Under the pieces are notes generated by a model that did no database searches, was not told where the DNA came from, and saw only the letters and a program-made list of their open reading frames with translations. This document shows, piece by piece, positions 1-6,485 of a stretch of 9,943 bases of DNA (position 1 is the first letter of the stretch; each line of letters starts with the position of its first letter). The position numbers and the translations under genes are program-made. The stretch is from Desulfobacterales bacterium CG23_combo_of_CG06-09_8_20_14_all_52_9 (GTDB lineage Bacteria; Desulfobacterota; Desulfobacteria; Desulfobacterales; UBA2156), in contig PCSF01000089.1 in the NCBI GenBank assembly GCA_002771315.1, positions 1 to 9,943 on the forward strand. The letters are read 5' to 3'.

Positions 1-1
1 C

Positions 2-634
2 GATGAAGCCCTTACCCTGATCCAAACAATGCCGATAAGACCCATCGATGTGGGCCGAATCATCTTTAAAAATAAGGCAGGCCGGAGGTCGCACCGTTTC
101 TTTGTAAATGTAGCAAGCTTCGGCCTCGGGGGCGAGGTGGCACATCAGGTTCGGAAAGCGCCCCGATCCCTGGGGCCGGCTTTCGCCTTTTTTTGGGCCA
201 CAATGATTGCTGTCTTGCGTTACGGAAAAAAACATATCCATCTGAAAATCGACGAAAACCCTTCTGTTACATGGCGATCATGGAACGTTGCGATTGCCAA
301 CGGCAGATACCACGGAGGAGGCATGCTCGTGGCGCCGGATGCTCTTCCTGACGATGGGGTCTTTCACATCACCGTGATCGGCAACCTCCCTTTGCACCGG
401 ATTTTTTCTAATTTGACGCATCTGTACAACGGGAGGATCCACCAGGTTGAAGGGGTGGCTGGATTTACCGGTACCCGCGTTGAAGCCGCTTCGAACCAGC
501 CTGTCCTTCTGGATATCGACGGAGAGGGGCCGGGCACTCTCCCGTCGATCATGTCGCTCATCCCGGGCGCCCTGAATCTGATCTGTCCGAAAGATCCACG
601 CGGCCCGTCACTGAAAGGAGAAATCTCAACATGA
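2..634 (+). CDS. Diacylglycerol/lipid kinase family protein, C-terminal part (5' end outside window)
   Basis: The frame is open to the first base, so the gene begins upstream; an internal ATG at 29 is unlikely to be the start because the residues before it continue smoothly. About 210 residues are visible. They match the C-terminal beta-sandwich domain of the DAGK/YegS/sphingosine-kinase superfamily: a phenylalanine/glycine-rich segment (SFGLGGEV), then IANGRYHGGGM followed by APDALPDDG, and near the end the DIDGEGPG stretch and a hydrophobic ICP terminus. Family members phosphorylate diacylglycerol or related lipids with ATP at the inner membrane. The N-terminal nucleotide-binding domain with the GGDGT motif is missing here only because of the window edge. 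The TGA overlaps the pyrF ATG (ATGA), so the two are probably translationally coupled. The exact lipid substrate cannot be read from this part. Confidence 0.85.
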   Translation, partial: DEALTLIQTMPIRPIDVGRIIFKNKAGRRSHRFFVNVASFGLGGEVAHQVRKAPRSLGPAFAFFWATMIAVLRYGKKHIHLKIDENPSVTWRSWNVAIANGRYHGGGMLVAPDALPDDGVFHITVIGNLPLHRIFSNLTHLYNGRIHQVEGVAGFTGTRVEAASNQPVLLDIDGEGPGTLPSIMSLIPGALNLICPKDPRGPSLKGEIST

Positions 635-1374
635 ATCCCCAACGGCCTGAAGATCGGATCATTTTTCCGCTGGATTTTTCCTCCGAAAAAGAGGCCATGG
701 CTTACGCCCGGATGCTGTCGGGGTCGGTGGGTATGTTCAAGATCGGCCTGGAGCTATTCTTCCGTTGCGGTCCGGCCATCGTCCGATCGGTTTCCAGCCT
801 CGGCCCGGCCCGGGTCTTTCTGGATCTCAAGATTCACGACATCCCCGAGACGGCATCCCGCGCCGCCCGTGCTCTTTCCGACCTTGACGTGTCGTTTGCC
901 ACCATTCATTGTGGCGATTCCATGGCTATGCTCGAATCTGCGGTGGCGGCAAGCCGGGGAAAGGTACGCCTCTTGGGAGTCACGCTCCTGACCAGCATCT
1001 CCGGAAAAGATCTCCAGGAGGCCGGATACGGATCCATGTATTGCGAAGACACCGGCCTCCTGGTTTTGAAGCGCGCCGCCATGGCCAAAACAGCGGGATG
1101 CGCAGGAGTGGTCTGTTCCGGCTTAGAGGTCCGGCGTATAAAAAAAATCCTGGGCAAAAGATTCATTGTCGTTACGCCCGGCATCCGCCCGCCCTGGGAA
1201 GCCCTTCCCAAAGACGACCAAGTGCGCATCGTCACCCCGGCTCGGGCGATCCGGGAAGGTGCCGATTACCTCGTGATCGGGCGTCCTATCCGGGACGCAA
1301 AAGATCCGAAACTCGCCGCCCTGCGCATCGCCGAAAAGATCCGGGAGGCGCTGGAAAGCCCGGGGCAGCCCTGA
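631..1374 (+). CDS. pyrF: Orotidine 5'-phosphate decarboxylase
   Basis: This enzyme converts OMP to UMP, the last step of de novo pyrimidine synthesis, in the cytoplasm. The 247 residues are normal for the short bacterial PyrF class and form a TIM barrel. The catalytic Lys-Asp-Lys-Asp set is visible: K37 in FKIG, then D65, K67 and D70 in DLKIHD followed by IPET. The phosphate-binding end is also complete: VTPGIRP at 181-187, DDQVRIVTP at 195-203 and GADYLVIGRPI at 210-220 with R218. The ATG at 631 is preceded by AAGGAG at 615-620, ten bases upstream, and overlaps the stop of the upstream lipid-kinase gene by four bases. No obvious intrinsic terminator follows. The gene converges on the minus-strand run that ends near 1413. 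Nothing essential is missing, and I see no competing assignment. Confidence 0.97.
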   Translation: MNPQRPEDRIIFPLDFSSEKEAMAYARMLSGSVGMFKIGLELFFRCGPAIVRSVSSLGPARVFLDLKIHDIPETASRAARALSDLDVSFATIHCGDSMAMLESAVAASRGKVRLLGVTLLTSISGKDLQEAGYGSMYCEDTGLLVLKRAAMAKTAGCAGVVCSGLEVRRIKKILGKRFIVVTPGIRPPWEALPKDDQVRIVTPARAIREGADYLVIGRPIRDAKDPKLAALRIAEKIREALESPGQP

Positions 1375-1412
1375 ATAAAATCAGCCAGGTAATTCGGTGC
1401 GATCGAATCGAC

Positions 1413-1508
1413 TCAAAGGGGTCGGAAAAACCGGTAGGCAAAAAAGCATAGGGCTGCAATCGCAATTTCCAGGGCGACGACCAGATGATCCGGGCGAAAT
1501 CGTTTCAC
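1413..1508 (-). CDS. Possible 31-residue single-helix membrane micro-ORF
   Basis: A minus-strand frame opens with GTG at 1508-1506, overlapping the TGA of the metallo-hydrolase gene (GTGA), and ends with TGA at 1415-1413. It encodes 31 residues with a basic start (KRFRPDH), an uninterrupted hydrophobic stretch at about residues 9-24 (LVVALEIAIAALCFFA) and a basic tail (YRFFRPL). That is the layout of a small single-pass membrane protein with the N-terminus inside. I do not recognise the family. For it: the exact stop/start overlap, co-direction with the operon, and codons like those of the neighbours. Against it: no strong Shine-Dalgarno of its own, and very short length. It could be a chance ORF. 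Only conservation would settle it. Confidence 0.3.
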   Translation of the reverse strand: MKRFRPDHLVVALEIAIAALCFFAYRFFRPL

Positions 1509-2386
1509 AGGGCTTTTTGCCGTTCAAGATCGCCGATGAATCCCCGGATGCTGTTTTTCATAAAAAAGCGTTCCCGGTCTTGAGCCGCTATACCCATTTG
1601 GGATAATCCACGGATCCAGGGATCTGTTTGCAGGAGCAGGTCAAGGCAGTTCTCCACGGGATCCTCCAATGCATCTTGGTCCAGGGTTTCCCGGACGCAG
1701 CGCGCCCAAAGCAACAGCTGCCTTTTATGGGCGTTCATCAGACGGACGGCATCCGAATACGCACCGAAGTGGCCGCAGCAGAGCCTTTCGGGTTTGAGGG
1801 CGATCAGCCGATCGAGGCTTTCAATGAAGGTGGCAAGGAACAGCTTCGGTGGAGTGGCCGGCCGCATGTACGGAGGGTCCAAACCGACAGGCAGGATTAC
1901 CCCACCGGCCTCGCCGATAAAAAGCGTTTTTCCCATAAGATAACTCACGTGGTGGGCGGCATGTCCCGGGGTCGGGACGGCGTTCACAAAGGGGTGCACA
2001 AAACGATTGACGTCCACCAGCCGCTCCTCCGGGACCCCTTCTATAGGGCCATAGGCCTTGGCGAGTGCTCCCAGTGTTTTGAGGGTTCCTTCCCAGAGAC
2101 GGGACGGCGCCACAAGATGCGGTATGGCCGAAGCGTGACAGACCACCCGGCTTTCGGGAAACCGGCGGACCACTCGACCGATACCGCCTGCATGATCAAG
2201 GTGGATATGCGTCAACAAGATCCAATCCAGAGAGTCCACATCCAGGCGCTCTAAGGCCTCGATCAGTGAAGTGGCCGCAGATGACGGACCCACATCCACC
2301 AGGAAGGCGCCTTCGCGCCGGCACAGCCAAACGTTGATGAAATGGTCGAACCCCTCGAGAGGGGCAGGAAGAGCGATGTGATACAA
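1505..2386 (-). CDS. Metallo-beta-lactamase-fold hydrolase
   Basis: The protein has the MBL metal-binding layout. From the TTG at 2386-2384 the motifs are: T59-H60-I-H62-L-D64-H65 (HxHxDH), H84, PTPGH with H142, FIGEAGG at 156-162 with Glu159 where most relatives have the bridging Asp, and CCGHFG with H206. This suits a soluble two-metal hydrolase of the broad glyoxalase II/MBL type with a helical C-terminal region; the substrate is unknown. The 293-residue TTG start is the latest canonical one but has no spaced Shine-Dalgarno. The same frame stays open upstream and encodes EINRISQGLYHI, which looks like the normal first strand of these proteins. An AAGGAGG seven bases before an in-frame ATA (2467-2465) suggests the true protein has about 320 residues. 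It is the sixth gene of the minus-strand run, directly behind the zinc-ribbon gene. Confidence 0.88.
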   Translation of the reverse strand: MYHIALPAPLEGFDHFINVWLCRREGAFLVDVGPSSAATSLIEALERLDVDSLDWILLTHIHLDHAGGIGRVVRRFPESRVVCHASAIPHLVAPSRLWEGTLKTLGALAKAYGPIEGVPEERLVDVNRFVHPFVNAVPTPGHAAHHVSYLMGKTLFIGEAGGVILPVGLDPPYMRPATPPKLFLATFIESLDRLIALKPERLCCGHFGAYSDAVRLMNAHKRQLLLWARCVRETLDQDALEDPVENCLDLLLQTDPWIRGLSQMGIAAQDRERFFMKNSIRGFIGDLERQKAL

Positions 2387-2463
2387 TCCCTGCGAGATCC
2401 GATTGATCTCAGCCTCTGTACCGCATCGGATGGAAGTGAATTTTTTATGGGAAGTTCTCTCGG

Positions 2464-3105
2464 CTATAAAGCGGCCTCCTTTTTCTCCAGGTCCTTGTAC
2501 ACCTGATAAAACGTCTCGTACTCCCGAATGGCCGTTTGAAGTATCCGTGAAAGCTCCATAAGATTCTTGGTGTTGATGATCAGGTTGACGCTTTTCTGAA
2601 ATGCGCCCATTTCATCCATGGTTCGAAGGCTCCGGCTGAATAAGACCACCATCATTTCCCGGCGCATGGCCATGTTCAATCCTTCCAGATAGATCAAAAC
2701 CCGGTTGTGGTCCGGATTCTGGGTATCGAACAATTCATCCAGCAGCACCAGATGATAGGTATGGTACCACATGTTCCTCAAGGCCTCCCGGGAGTCCCGG
2801 GCTTCCGTCACATGGTATCCCATTTCCTTGATGCCCTTCAGGACGGACTGTTTCACTGAAGCATCCGCAACGCAAACGATGGCGGTCCGGCTTCCGGCTT
2901 CGAGGAAATCAAAAGGCTTTTTGGATGCATCGTAACTATCAGCATCCTTCGGGTCCTGAACAACAGGCGATTTCCCTTTTTTAACGGTATCGACGGATAC
3001 CCTGCCGCCACATTTAGGGCACGTCAGGGTCGCTACTTCGAGTTTGGAGGCTTTTTCGTCGGGAATCCGGAACCGGCTCTTGCACTCCGGGCAGCTGATA
3101 TTCAT
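2464..3105 (-). CDS. MJ0042-type zinc-ribbon protein with receiver-like C-terminal domain
   Basis: The protein has 213 residues. The N-terminus is a compact zinc ribbon of the MJ0042 type: C5-P-E-C8 and C29-P-K-C32, with the typical FRIPDEKA between. After a charged linker (about 38-72), residues 73-192 resemble a CheY-like receiver: AIVCVADAS (D81 in the acidic-pocket position), VLLDEL with D123 in the phospho-acceptor position, then MVVLFSRS near 152-159. The usual conserved lysine near residue 175 is not evident (VNLIIN), so phosphorylation is uncertain. I chose the ATG at 3105 because the zinc ribbon starts at once and AGGA lies five bases upstream; a longer frame back to 3213 would add 36 low-complexity residues and overlap the PilU-like gene. 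The gene follows pilT and the PilU-like gene by 37 bases, so a regulatory role in pilus function is a reasonable inference, not shown. Confidence 0.8.
   Translation of the reverse strand: MNISCPECKSRFRIPDEKASKLEVATLTCPKCGGRVSVDTVKKGKSPVVQDPKDADSYDASKKPFDFLEAGSRTAIVCVADASVKQSVLKGIKEMGYHVTEARDSREALRNMWYHTYHLVLLDELFDTQNPDHNRVLIYLEGLNMAMRREMMVVLFSRSLRTMDEMGAFQKSVNLIINTKNLMELSRILQTAIREYETFYQVYKDLEKKEAAL
2475..2481 (-). promoter_or_regulatory. Strong Shine-Dalgarno (AAGGAGG) pointing at an in-frame ATA codon
   Basis: On the minus strand AAGGAGG lies seven bases before ATA at 2467-2465. The ATA overlaps the TAG stop of the zinc-ribbon gene (ATAG) and is in frame with the metallo-hydrolase without any stop. 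No ATG, GTG or TTG occurs in that frame between 2467 and the TTG at 2386. The site lies inside the last codons of the upstream gene, where AAG GAG GCC also encodes protein, so part of the match may be coincidence. It is the best-placed ribosome binding site for the hydrolase. Confidence 0.5.
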
Positions 3106-3142
3106 GGCGGTCCTGTCTCTCCTGTCGATTGTAAGATCTTTC

Positions 3143-4309
3143 CTATCGGGACTTGTTGTAAGCTTTGTCCATCTCGAGCTTGTCGATATCGGTGGTGGCC
3201 TCGCCCCGGGCACTTTTTACCGTGTCGATCCCCCGGCCCACCAGGGCCTTTCGCGATGCATAGCCCATGGCCGTCTCCTCGGTAATGAGTCCGGCTTCGT
3301 AGAGTCCCACGATGTAGTCATCGAAGGTGGTCATTCCGAAAGTCCTGCCGGCTTGCATGATGTCGTAGAAAGTCTTTCCCTCAGACTCCCCGTGCAAGAT
3401 GGAATCCTTGACCCTGAGGTTGGTCCTGAGGATTTCGAAGGCGGGCACACGACCCCCGCCCACTTTTGGAAGGAGCCGCTGGCATACGACCCATCGCAAT
3501 GTATCGGCCAGACGGATCCGGACCTGCTTTTCCTCTTCCGTGTCGAACATCCCAAGGACCCGGCCTATGGTCTGTCCGGCATCCACAGTGTGGATGGTGG
3601 TGAGGACCAGGTGTCCGGTTTCCGCCGCATTTAAGCCGATCTCCACGCTTTCCCGGTCCCGCATTTCACCCACCAAAATCACTTTGGGGGCCTGACGAAG
3701 GGCTGCCCGCAGCCCATGGGCGAAGCTGTCGAAATCCGCACCGAGTTCCCGTTGGTTGAAGGTCGCCCTTTTGTGGGAGTGCTGATACTCGATGGGGTCT
3801 TCCAGGGTGATCACATGGACCGATTTTTTCTCGTTGATATCCTCCAGAATGGCCGCCAAAGAGGTCGTTTTCCCGGTTCCGGTGGCTCCCGTGAACATCA
3901 CGATACCGTTTCTTTCCATGGCAATATCGCGGAAGACCTTCGGCAGGTCCAGTTCATTGATGGTGGGGACTTTGGATTCCAGTTTTCGCATGACAATGGA
4001 GTAGTTACCCGACTGGGAAAAGATATTGACCCGGAATCGGGCTTTGGCGCCTAAAAAATAGGAGAGGTCGCAGGATCCCATGGTCAGCAGGTGCTCGGTG
4101 AAACGGCGGTTGGCGTTGATCAGGCTCAGCGCCAGGACCTCGGTCTGATAAGGGGTGAGCTTTTTGATCTTCGGTTCCATGTCCACAGGCATAAGCTCTC
4201 CGTAGGCTTCCACCTGAAGCGGTTTTCCCACCGTGAAATTCAGGTCCGATACTCCCTCGTGCGATTCGAGCATTTGGGAAAAAATATAGTCGACTTCCTG
4301 CCTTCTCAT
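3143..4309 (-). CDS. PilU-like type IV pilus retraction ATPase (PilT/PilU family)
   Basis: This is a 388-residue hexameric-ATPase family protein of the pilus retraction type, acting at the cytoplasmic face of the inner membrane. Motifs in order: N-terminal PAS-like region with SDLNFTVGKP (21-30); Walker A GATGTGKTT (141-149); Asp box ITLEDPIEY (167-175) with E170; Walker B VILVGEMRD (210-218) with E215; and His box TGHLVLTTIHT with H233 and H240. In place of the PilT signature AIRNLIRE it has ILRTNLRVKDSI (293-304), and an extra basic tail of about 40 residues follows AMGYASRK. Both points favour a PilU/PilT2 role. The ATG at 4309 has GGGAGA upstream at good spacing, 27 bases after the pilT stop. 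The tandem pilT-pilU order is as in other type IV pilus bacteria. PilU proteins usually need PilT to support retraction. Confidence 0.92.
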   Translation of the reverse strand: MRRQEVDYIFSQMLESHEGVSDLNFTVGKPLQVEAYGELMPVDMEPKIKKLTPYQTEVLALSLINANRRFTEHLLTMGSCDLSYFLGAKARFRVNIFSQSGNYSIVMRKLESKVPTINELDLPKVFRDIAMERNGIVMFTGATGTGKTTSLAAILEDINEKKSVHVITLEDPIEYQHSHKRATFNQRELGADFDSFAHGLRAALRQAPKVILVGEMRDRESVEIGLNAAETGHLVLTTIHTVDAGQTIGRVLGMFDTEEEKQVRIRLADTLRWVVCQRLLPKVGGGRVPAFEILRTNLRVKDSILHGESEGKTFYDIMQAGRTFGMTTFDDYIVGLYEAGLITEETAMGYASRKALVGRGIDTVKSARGEATTDIDKLEMDKAYNKSR

Positions 4310-4336
4310 CCCGGATCTCCCTTTGTTTTACAGCCG

Positions 4337-5419
4337 CTAAACCTCGGTGAAATCAGTCGGCGGCCCCTTGATCAGAGGCCTGAATCGCGCCTTTTCATTG
4401 GCCTTCAGGTAGGCTTCGTCCGCGCTGACCCACCCTTTGTTGTATAAGTCCATGATGGCGTCATCCAGAAGCTGCATCCCATACTTTTTACCGGTTTGCA
4501 TGGATGATGGAATCTGGTAGGTCTTGGATTCCCGGATCAGATTCCGAACCGCCGGTGTGGCGATACAGATTTCCAATGCTATGCAACGTCCCTTGATATC
4601 GATCCGCTTGAACAGAACCTGGGCGATGATGGCCCTAACACCGTCGGCTAGGGTGGAACGAATCTGGGGCTGTTGATGCGACGGGAACACCTCGATGATC
4701 CGATCGACGGTCTTGGCCGCACTGGTGGTATGCACGGTAGAAAAGACCAGGTGTCCGGTGGCGGCGGCTTCCAGGGACAACGTGATGGTCTCCAGGTCCC
4801 GCATTTCACCCACCATGATGATGTCCGGGTCTTCCCGAAGTGCCCCTCTTAAAGCCGCGCTGAAGGACCGGGTATGGGTCCCCACCTCGCGATGATTCAC
4901 GATGCAGTTCTGGCTGGTATGTACGAACTCGATCGGATCTTCAACGGTGATGATGTGATCCTTGCGCTGCTGGTTTGCCTTGTCGATGATGGCGGCGAGA
5001 GTCGTCGATTTACCGCTCCCGGTTGGTCCGGTCACCAATACCAGGCCCCTTGGCAACATGGCCAGTTTCGAGATGACCGGTGGAAGTCCGAGTTGTTCAG
5101 GAGTCATGATGATGCTGGGGATCTCCCGGAACACGGCGGCAATTCCGTTTTTTTGCATGAAAAAATTCGCACGGTACCGGGCCAGGCCTGGAATCTCGTA
5201 GGCAAAATCCACATCCCCGGTTTCCTCAAAAGTCTTGATCTTTTCTTCAGGAGTGATCTCATATAGCATCCCCCTGAGATCGTCGGAGTCAAGCACCTTG
5301 AATTTCACCCGCTCCATGTCTCCCCGGATCCGGATCACGGGTTGTTGACCCGCCACCAAGTGCAAGTCCGAGGCCCCTTGTTCATGCATCAGCTTGAAAA
5401 ATGCATCGATCTTTGCCAT
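4337..5419 (-). CDS. pilT: Type IV pilus retraction ATPase PilT
   Basis: PilT depolymerises type IV pili by ATP hydrolysis, driving twitching motility. The 360 residues are close to the usual length. Visible elements: ASDLHL near the N-terminus (16-21); Walker A GPTGSGKST (131-139); Asp box ITVEDPIEF (157-165) with E160; Walker B IIMVGEMRD (200-208) with E205; His box TGHLVFSTVHTTSA with H223 and H230; and TPAVRNLIRE (288-297), the PilT-specific C-terminal signature that separates it from PilB and PilU. A conserved YGMQLLDDAIMDLY follows. The ATG at 5419 has AAGGA eight bases upstream. The gene lies 49 bases after divIVA and 27 before the PilU-like gene, in the same run. No pilin or PilB gene is in the window, so the rest of the pilus machinery must be elsewhere. 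Confidence 0.96.
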   Translation of the reverse strand: MAKIDAFFKLMHEQGASDLHLVAGQQPVIRIRGDMERVKFKVLDSDDLRGMLYEITPEEKIKTFEETGDVDFAYEIPGLARYRANFFMQKNGIAAVFREIPSIIMTPEQLGLPPVISKLAMLPRGLVLVTGPTGSGKSTTLAAIIDKANQQRKDHIITVEDPIEFVHTSQNCIVNHREVGTHTRSFSAALRGALREDPDIIMVGEMRDLETITLSLEAAATGHLVFSTVHTTSAAKTVDRIIEVFPSHQQPQIRSTLADGVRAIIAQVLFKRIDIKGRCIALEICIATPAVRNLIRESKTYQIPSSMQTGKKYGMQLLDDAIMDLYNKGWVSADEAYLKANEKARFRPLIKGPPTDFTEV

Positions 5420-5468
5420 CAGGTTTTTCCTTTATCGGTTCTTTATAAATTGAAAATGATTTTTTTCA

Positions 5469-5999
5469 TCAGGGGATGGATAGAGATTCCTTGGCCGACC
5501 GGGGGTGTTTGAGCACCCTTAACTTACCGTCTTCCTCATCCATGGCCTGCACATCCTCCCGTCCCATTTCCAAAAGCTTGGTGTGGGCCTCCAGCACGGA
5601 ACGGATCTGAACCTCGATCTGCATGCGCTGCCGTTTCAGTTCAGCGATATCCTCATGAAGCTGGGCCAACCGGTTATGGGCCCGATTGAGCATTTTTTCA
5701 GCCTTGACTTCCGCATCGGCAATGACGACTTCAGCGGATTTCCGGGCATTTTCTTTCATCTGGTCCAGCACCCTCTGAGAGGAGGCCAAGGCCCGCTCGA
5801 AGGTTTTTTCCCGTTCCTTTTGTCGAGCGCTTTCCTGCCTGAGAATTTCCATCTCTTTCTTTAAGTTTCTAATCAAGTCGCCTTGGGCTCGAAAAGTATG
5901 GGCCATCTCTTCCAGAAACGCATCCACTTCCCGGATGTCAAAGCCTCTGAACCGGACTCGAAACTGTTTTTTCTGAATATCGGCAGAAGTGATTTCCAT
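5469..5999 (-). CDS. divIVA: DivIVA-domain coiled-coil protein
   Basis: The 176 residues begin with the DivIVA membrane-curvature-binding segment: ITSADIQKKQFRVRFRGFD followed by IREVDAFLEEM (about 3-32), matching the family pattern of an F, an RG-Y/F-D turn and EVDxFL. Residues about 35-145 are a long heptad-rich coiled coil, heavy in Lys, Glu, Arg and Gln, with ARKSAEVVIADAEVKAEKML typical of the family. The acidic/basic tail is probably disordered. DivIVA proteins oligomerise at poles and septa and recruit partners. The ATG at 5999 follows AGGA by seven bases. The gene is 30 bases after yggT, the same pairing as ylmG/divIVA in Gram-positive cell-division clusters, but here it continues into pilT. 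Whether it positions the pilus motors or works in division cannot be read from sequence. Confidence 0.88.
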   Translation of the reverse strand: MEITSADIQKKQFRVRFRGFDIREVDAFLEEMAHTFRAQGDLIRNLKKEMEILRQESARQKEREKTFERALASSQRVLDQMKENARKSAEVVIADAEVKAEKMLNRAHNRLAQLHEDIAELKRQRMQIEVQIRSVLEAHTKLLEMGREDVQAMDEEDGKLRVLKHPRSAKESLSIP

Positions 6000-6029
6000 A
6001 AAAGCTTCCTTCCCGTCAACCGTTTGAGT

Positions 6030-6329
6030 TCACAACAGGCTTGCCGACAACCGATCAAGGCTGCTGACAAGAAAGGTCCTAAAGAATATGATGGCCAGAA
6101 AAACCACGATGGGCGACAGGTCCAAACCGCCGAAATTGACCGGAAGCTTTGTCCTAATCGGAGACAACACCGGTTCGGTCACATTATGAATAAAACGAAC
6201 AATGGGATTGAAAGGATCCGGATTGACCCAGGACAATACGGCCCGTGCGATGACGATCCACATGAACAAAAGGAGCACAATATCAATGACCTTGGCAACT
6301 CCCATCAGCAGGTAACCCAAAATATACAT
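6030..6329 (-). CDS. yggT: YggT/YlmG family membrane protein
   Basis: A small inner-membrane protein with two hydrophobic segments: about residues 1-30 (GYLLMGVAKVIDIVLLLFMW) and about 70-90 (LSPIVVFLAIIFFRTFLV). The family core between them is clear: IARAVLSWVNPDPFNPIVRF, then TEPVLSPIR and a Gly-Gly-Leu-Asp before LSPIV. YggT/YlmG proteins are associated with envelope organisation, and in several bacteria sit beside proC, sepF or divIVA; the biochemical function is not settled. I prefer the ATG at 6329 (99 residues), because AAAGGA then lies eight bases upstream; an ATG at 6338 gives 102 residues but has the purine tract right against it. The gene heads the minus-strand run and is divergent from proC. 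Confidence 0.92.
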   Translation of the reverse strand: MYILGYLLMGVAKVIDIVLLLFMWIVIARAVLSWVNPDPFNPIVRFIHNVTEPVLSPIRTKLPVNFGGLDLSPIVVFLAIIFFRTFLVSSLDRLSASLL

Positions 6330-6351
6330 CTGGTCCATCCTTTGTGCTATC

Positions 6352-6380
6352 TTTTAATTAAATTGTGAGGAATAAGTCAA
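6352..6380 (-). promoter_or_regulatory. Candidate sigma-70 promoter for the yggT-divIVA-pilT run
   Basis: On the minus strand TTGACT (6380-6375) and TTAAAA (6357-6352) are separated by 17 bases, in an AT-rich stretch just upstream of yggT. The -35 matches five of six consensus positions, the -10 only about three. The predicted start, near 6345, leaves a short leader before the ATG at 6329. The position is right but the -10 is weak. Confidence 0.35.
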
Positions 6381-6410
6381 GATGTTTCATGTTCTATATA
6401 GGTTCCGTCG

Positions 6411-6440
6411 TTGACATGGCCGGTGGCGCTATCGTAAAAG
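6411..6440 (+). promoter_or_regulatory. Candidate sigma-70 promoter for proC
   Basis: A perfect TTGACA (6411-6416) is followed after 18 bases by TAAAAG (6435-6440), which matches four of six positions of the -10 consensus. Transcription would start near 6447, about 40 bases before the proC ATG. The spacer is GC-rich and the -10 imperfect, so this is only a plausible site. Confidence 0.38.
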
Positions 6441-6470
6441 GCTTTATAGAATAAGCAAAAATTCTTTAGC

Positions 6471-6478
6471 GAGGTGAT
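6471..6478 (+). promoter_or_regulatory. Ribosome binding site that decides the proC start
   Basis: GAGGTGAT is a long match to the anti-Shine-Dalgarno sequence. It ends seven bases before ATG 6486. The earlier in-frame candidates GTG 6474 and ATG 6477 lie inside the site itself and cannot use it, so 6486 is the likely start. Confidence 0.7.
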
Positions 6479-6485
6479 GGGACAC

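Noticed and set aside
1375..1412. Possible bidirectional terminator between pyrF and the minus-strand run
   Set aside because: Only a weak CTGA/TCAG pairing with no GC-rich stem and no clear T-run.
909..1451. A 180-codon plus-strand frame inside pyrF
   Set aside because: It lies in another frame of a certain pyrF gene, has an Arg/Gly/Pro/His-rich composition typical of an out-of-frame reading, and shows no family motif.
1628..2254. A 208-codon plus-strand frame antisense to the metallo-hydrolase
   Set aside because: The opposite strand carries all MBL metal motifs; this frame has no recognisable domain or ribosome binding site.
3106..3213. A 36-residue N-terminal extension of the zinc-ribbon protein
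   Set aside because: It overlaps the end of the PilU-like gene and is Arg/Pro/Ser/Thr-rich; the zinc ribbon begins naturally at the ATG at 3105.
3044..4447. Several plus-strand frames opposite the zinc-ribbon, PilU-like and pilT genes
   Set aside because: They mirror highly conserved ATPase coding sequence and have no coherent protein features of their own.
6417..6434. Possible sigma-54 promoter (TGGCCGG-N-GC) upstream of proC
   Set aside because: The GG and GC elements are about two bases too close to match the -24/-12 spacing.
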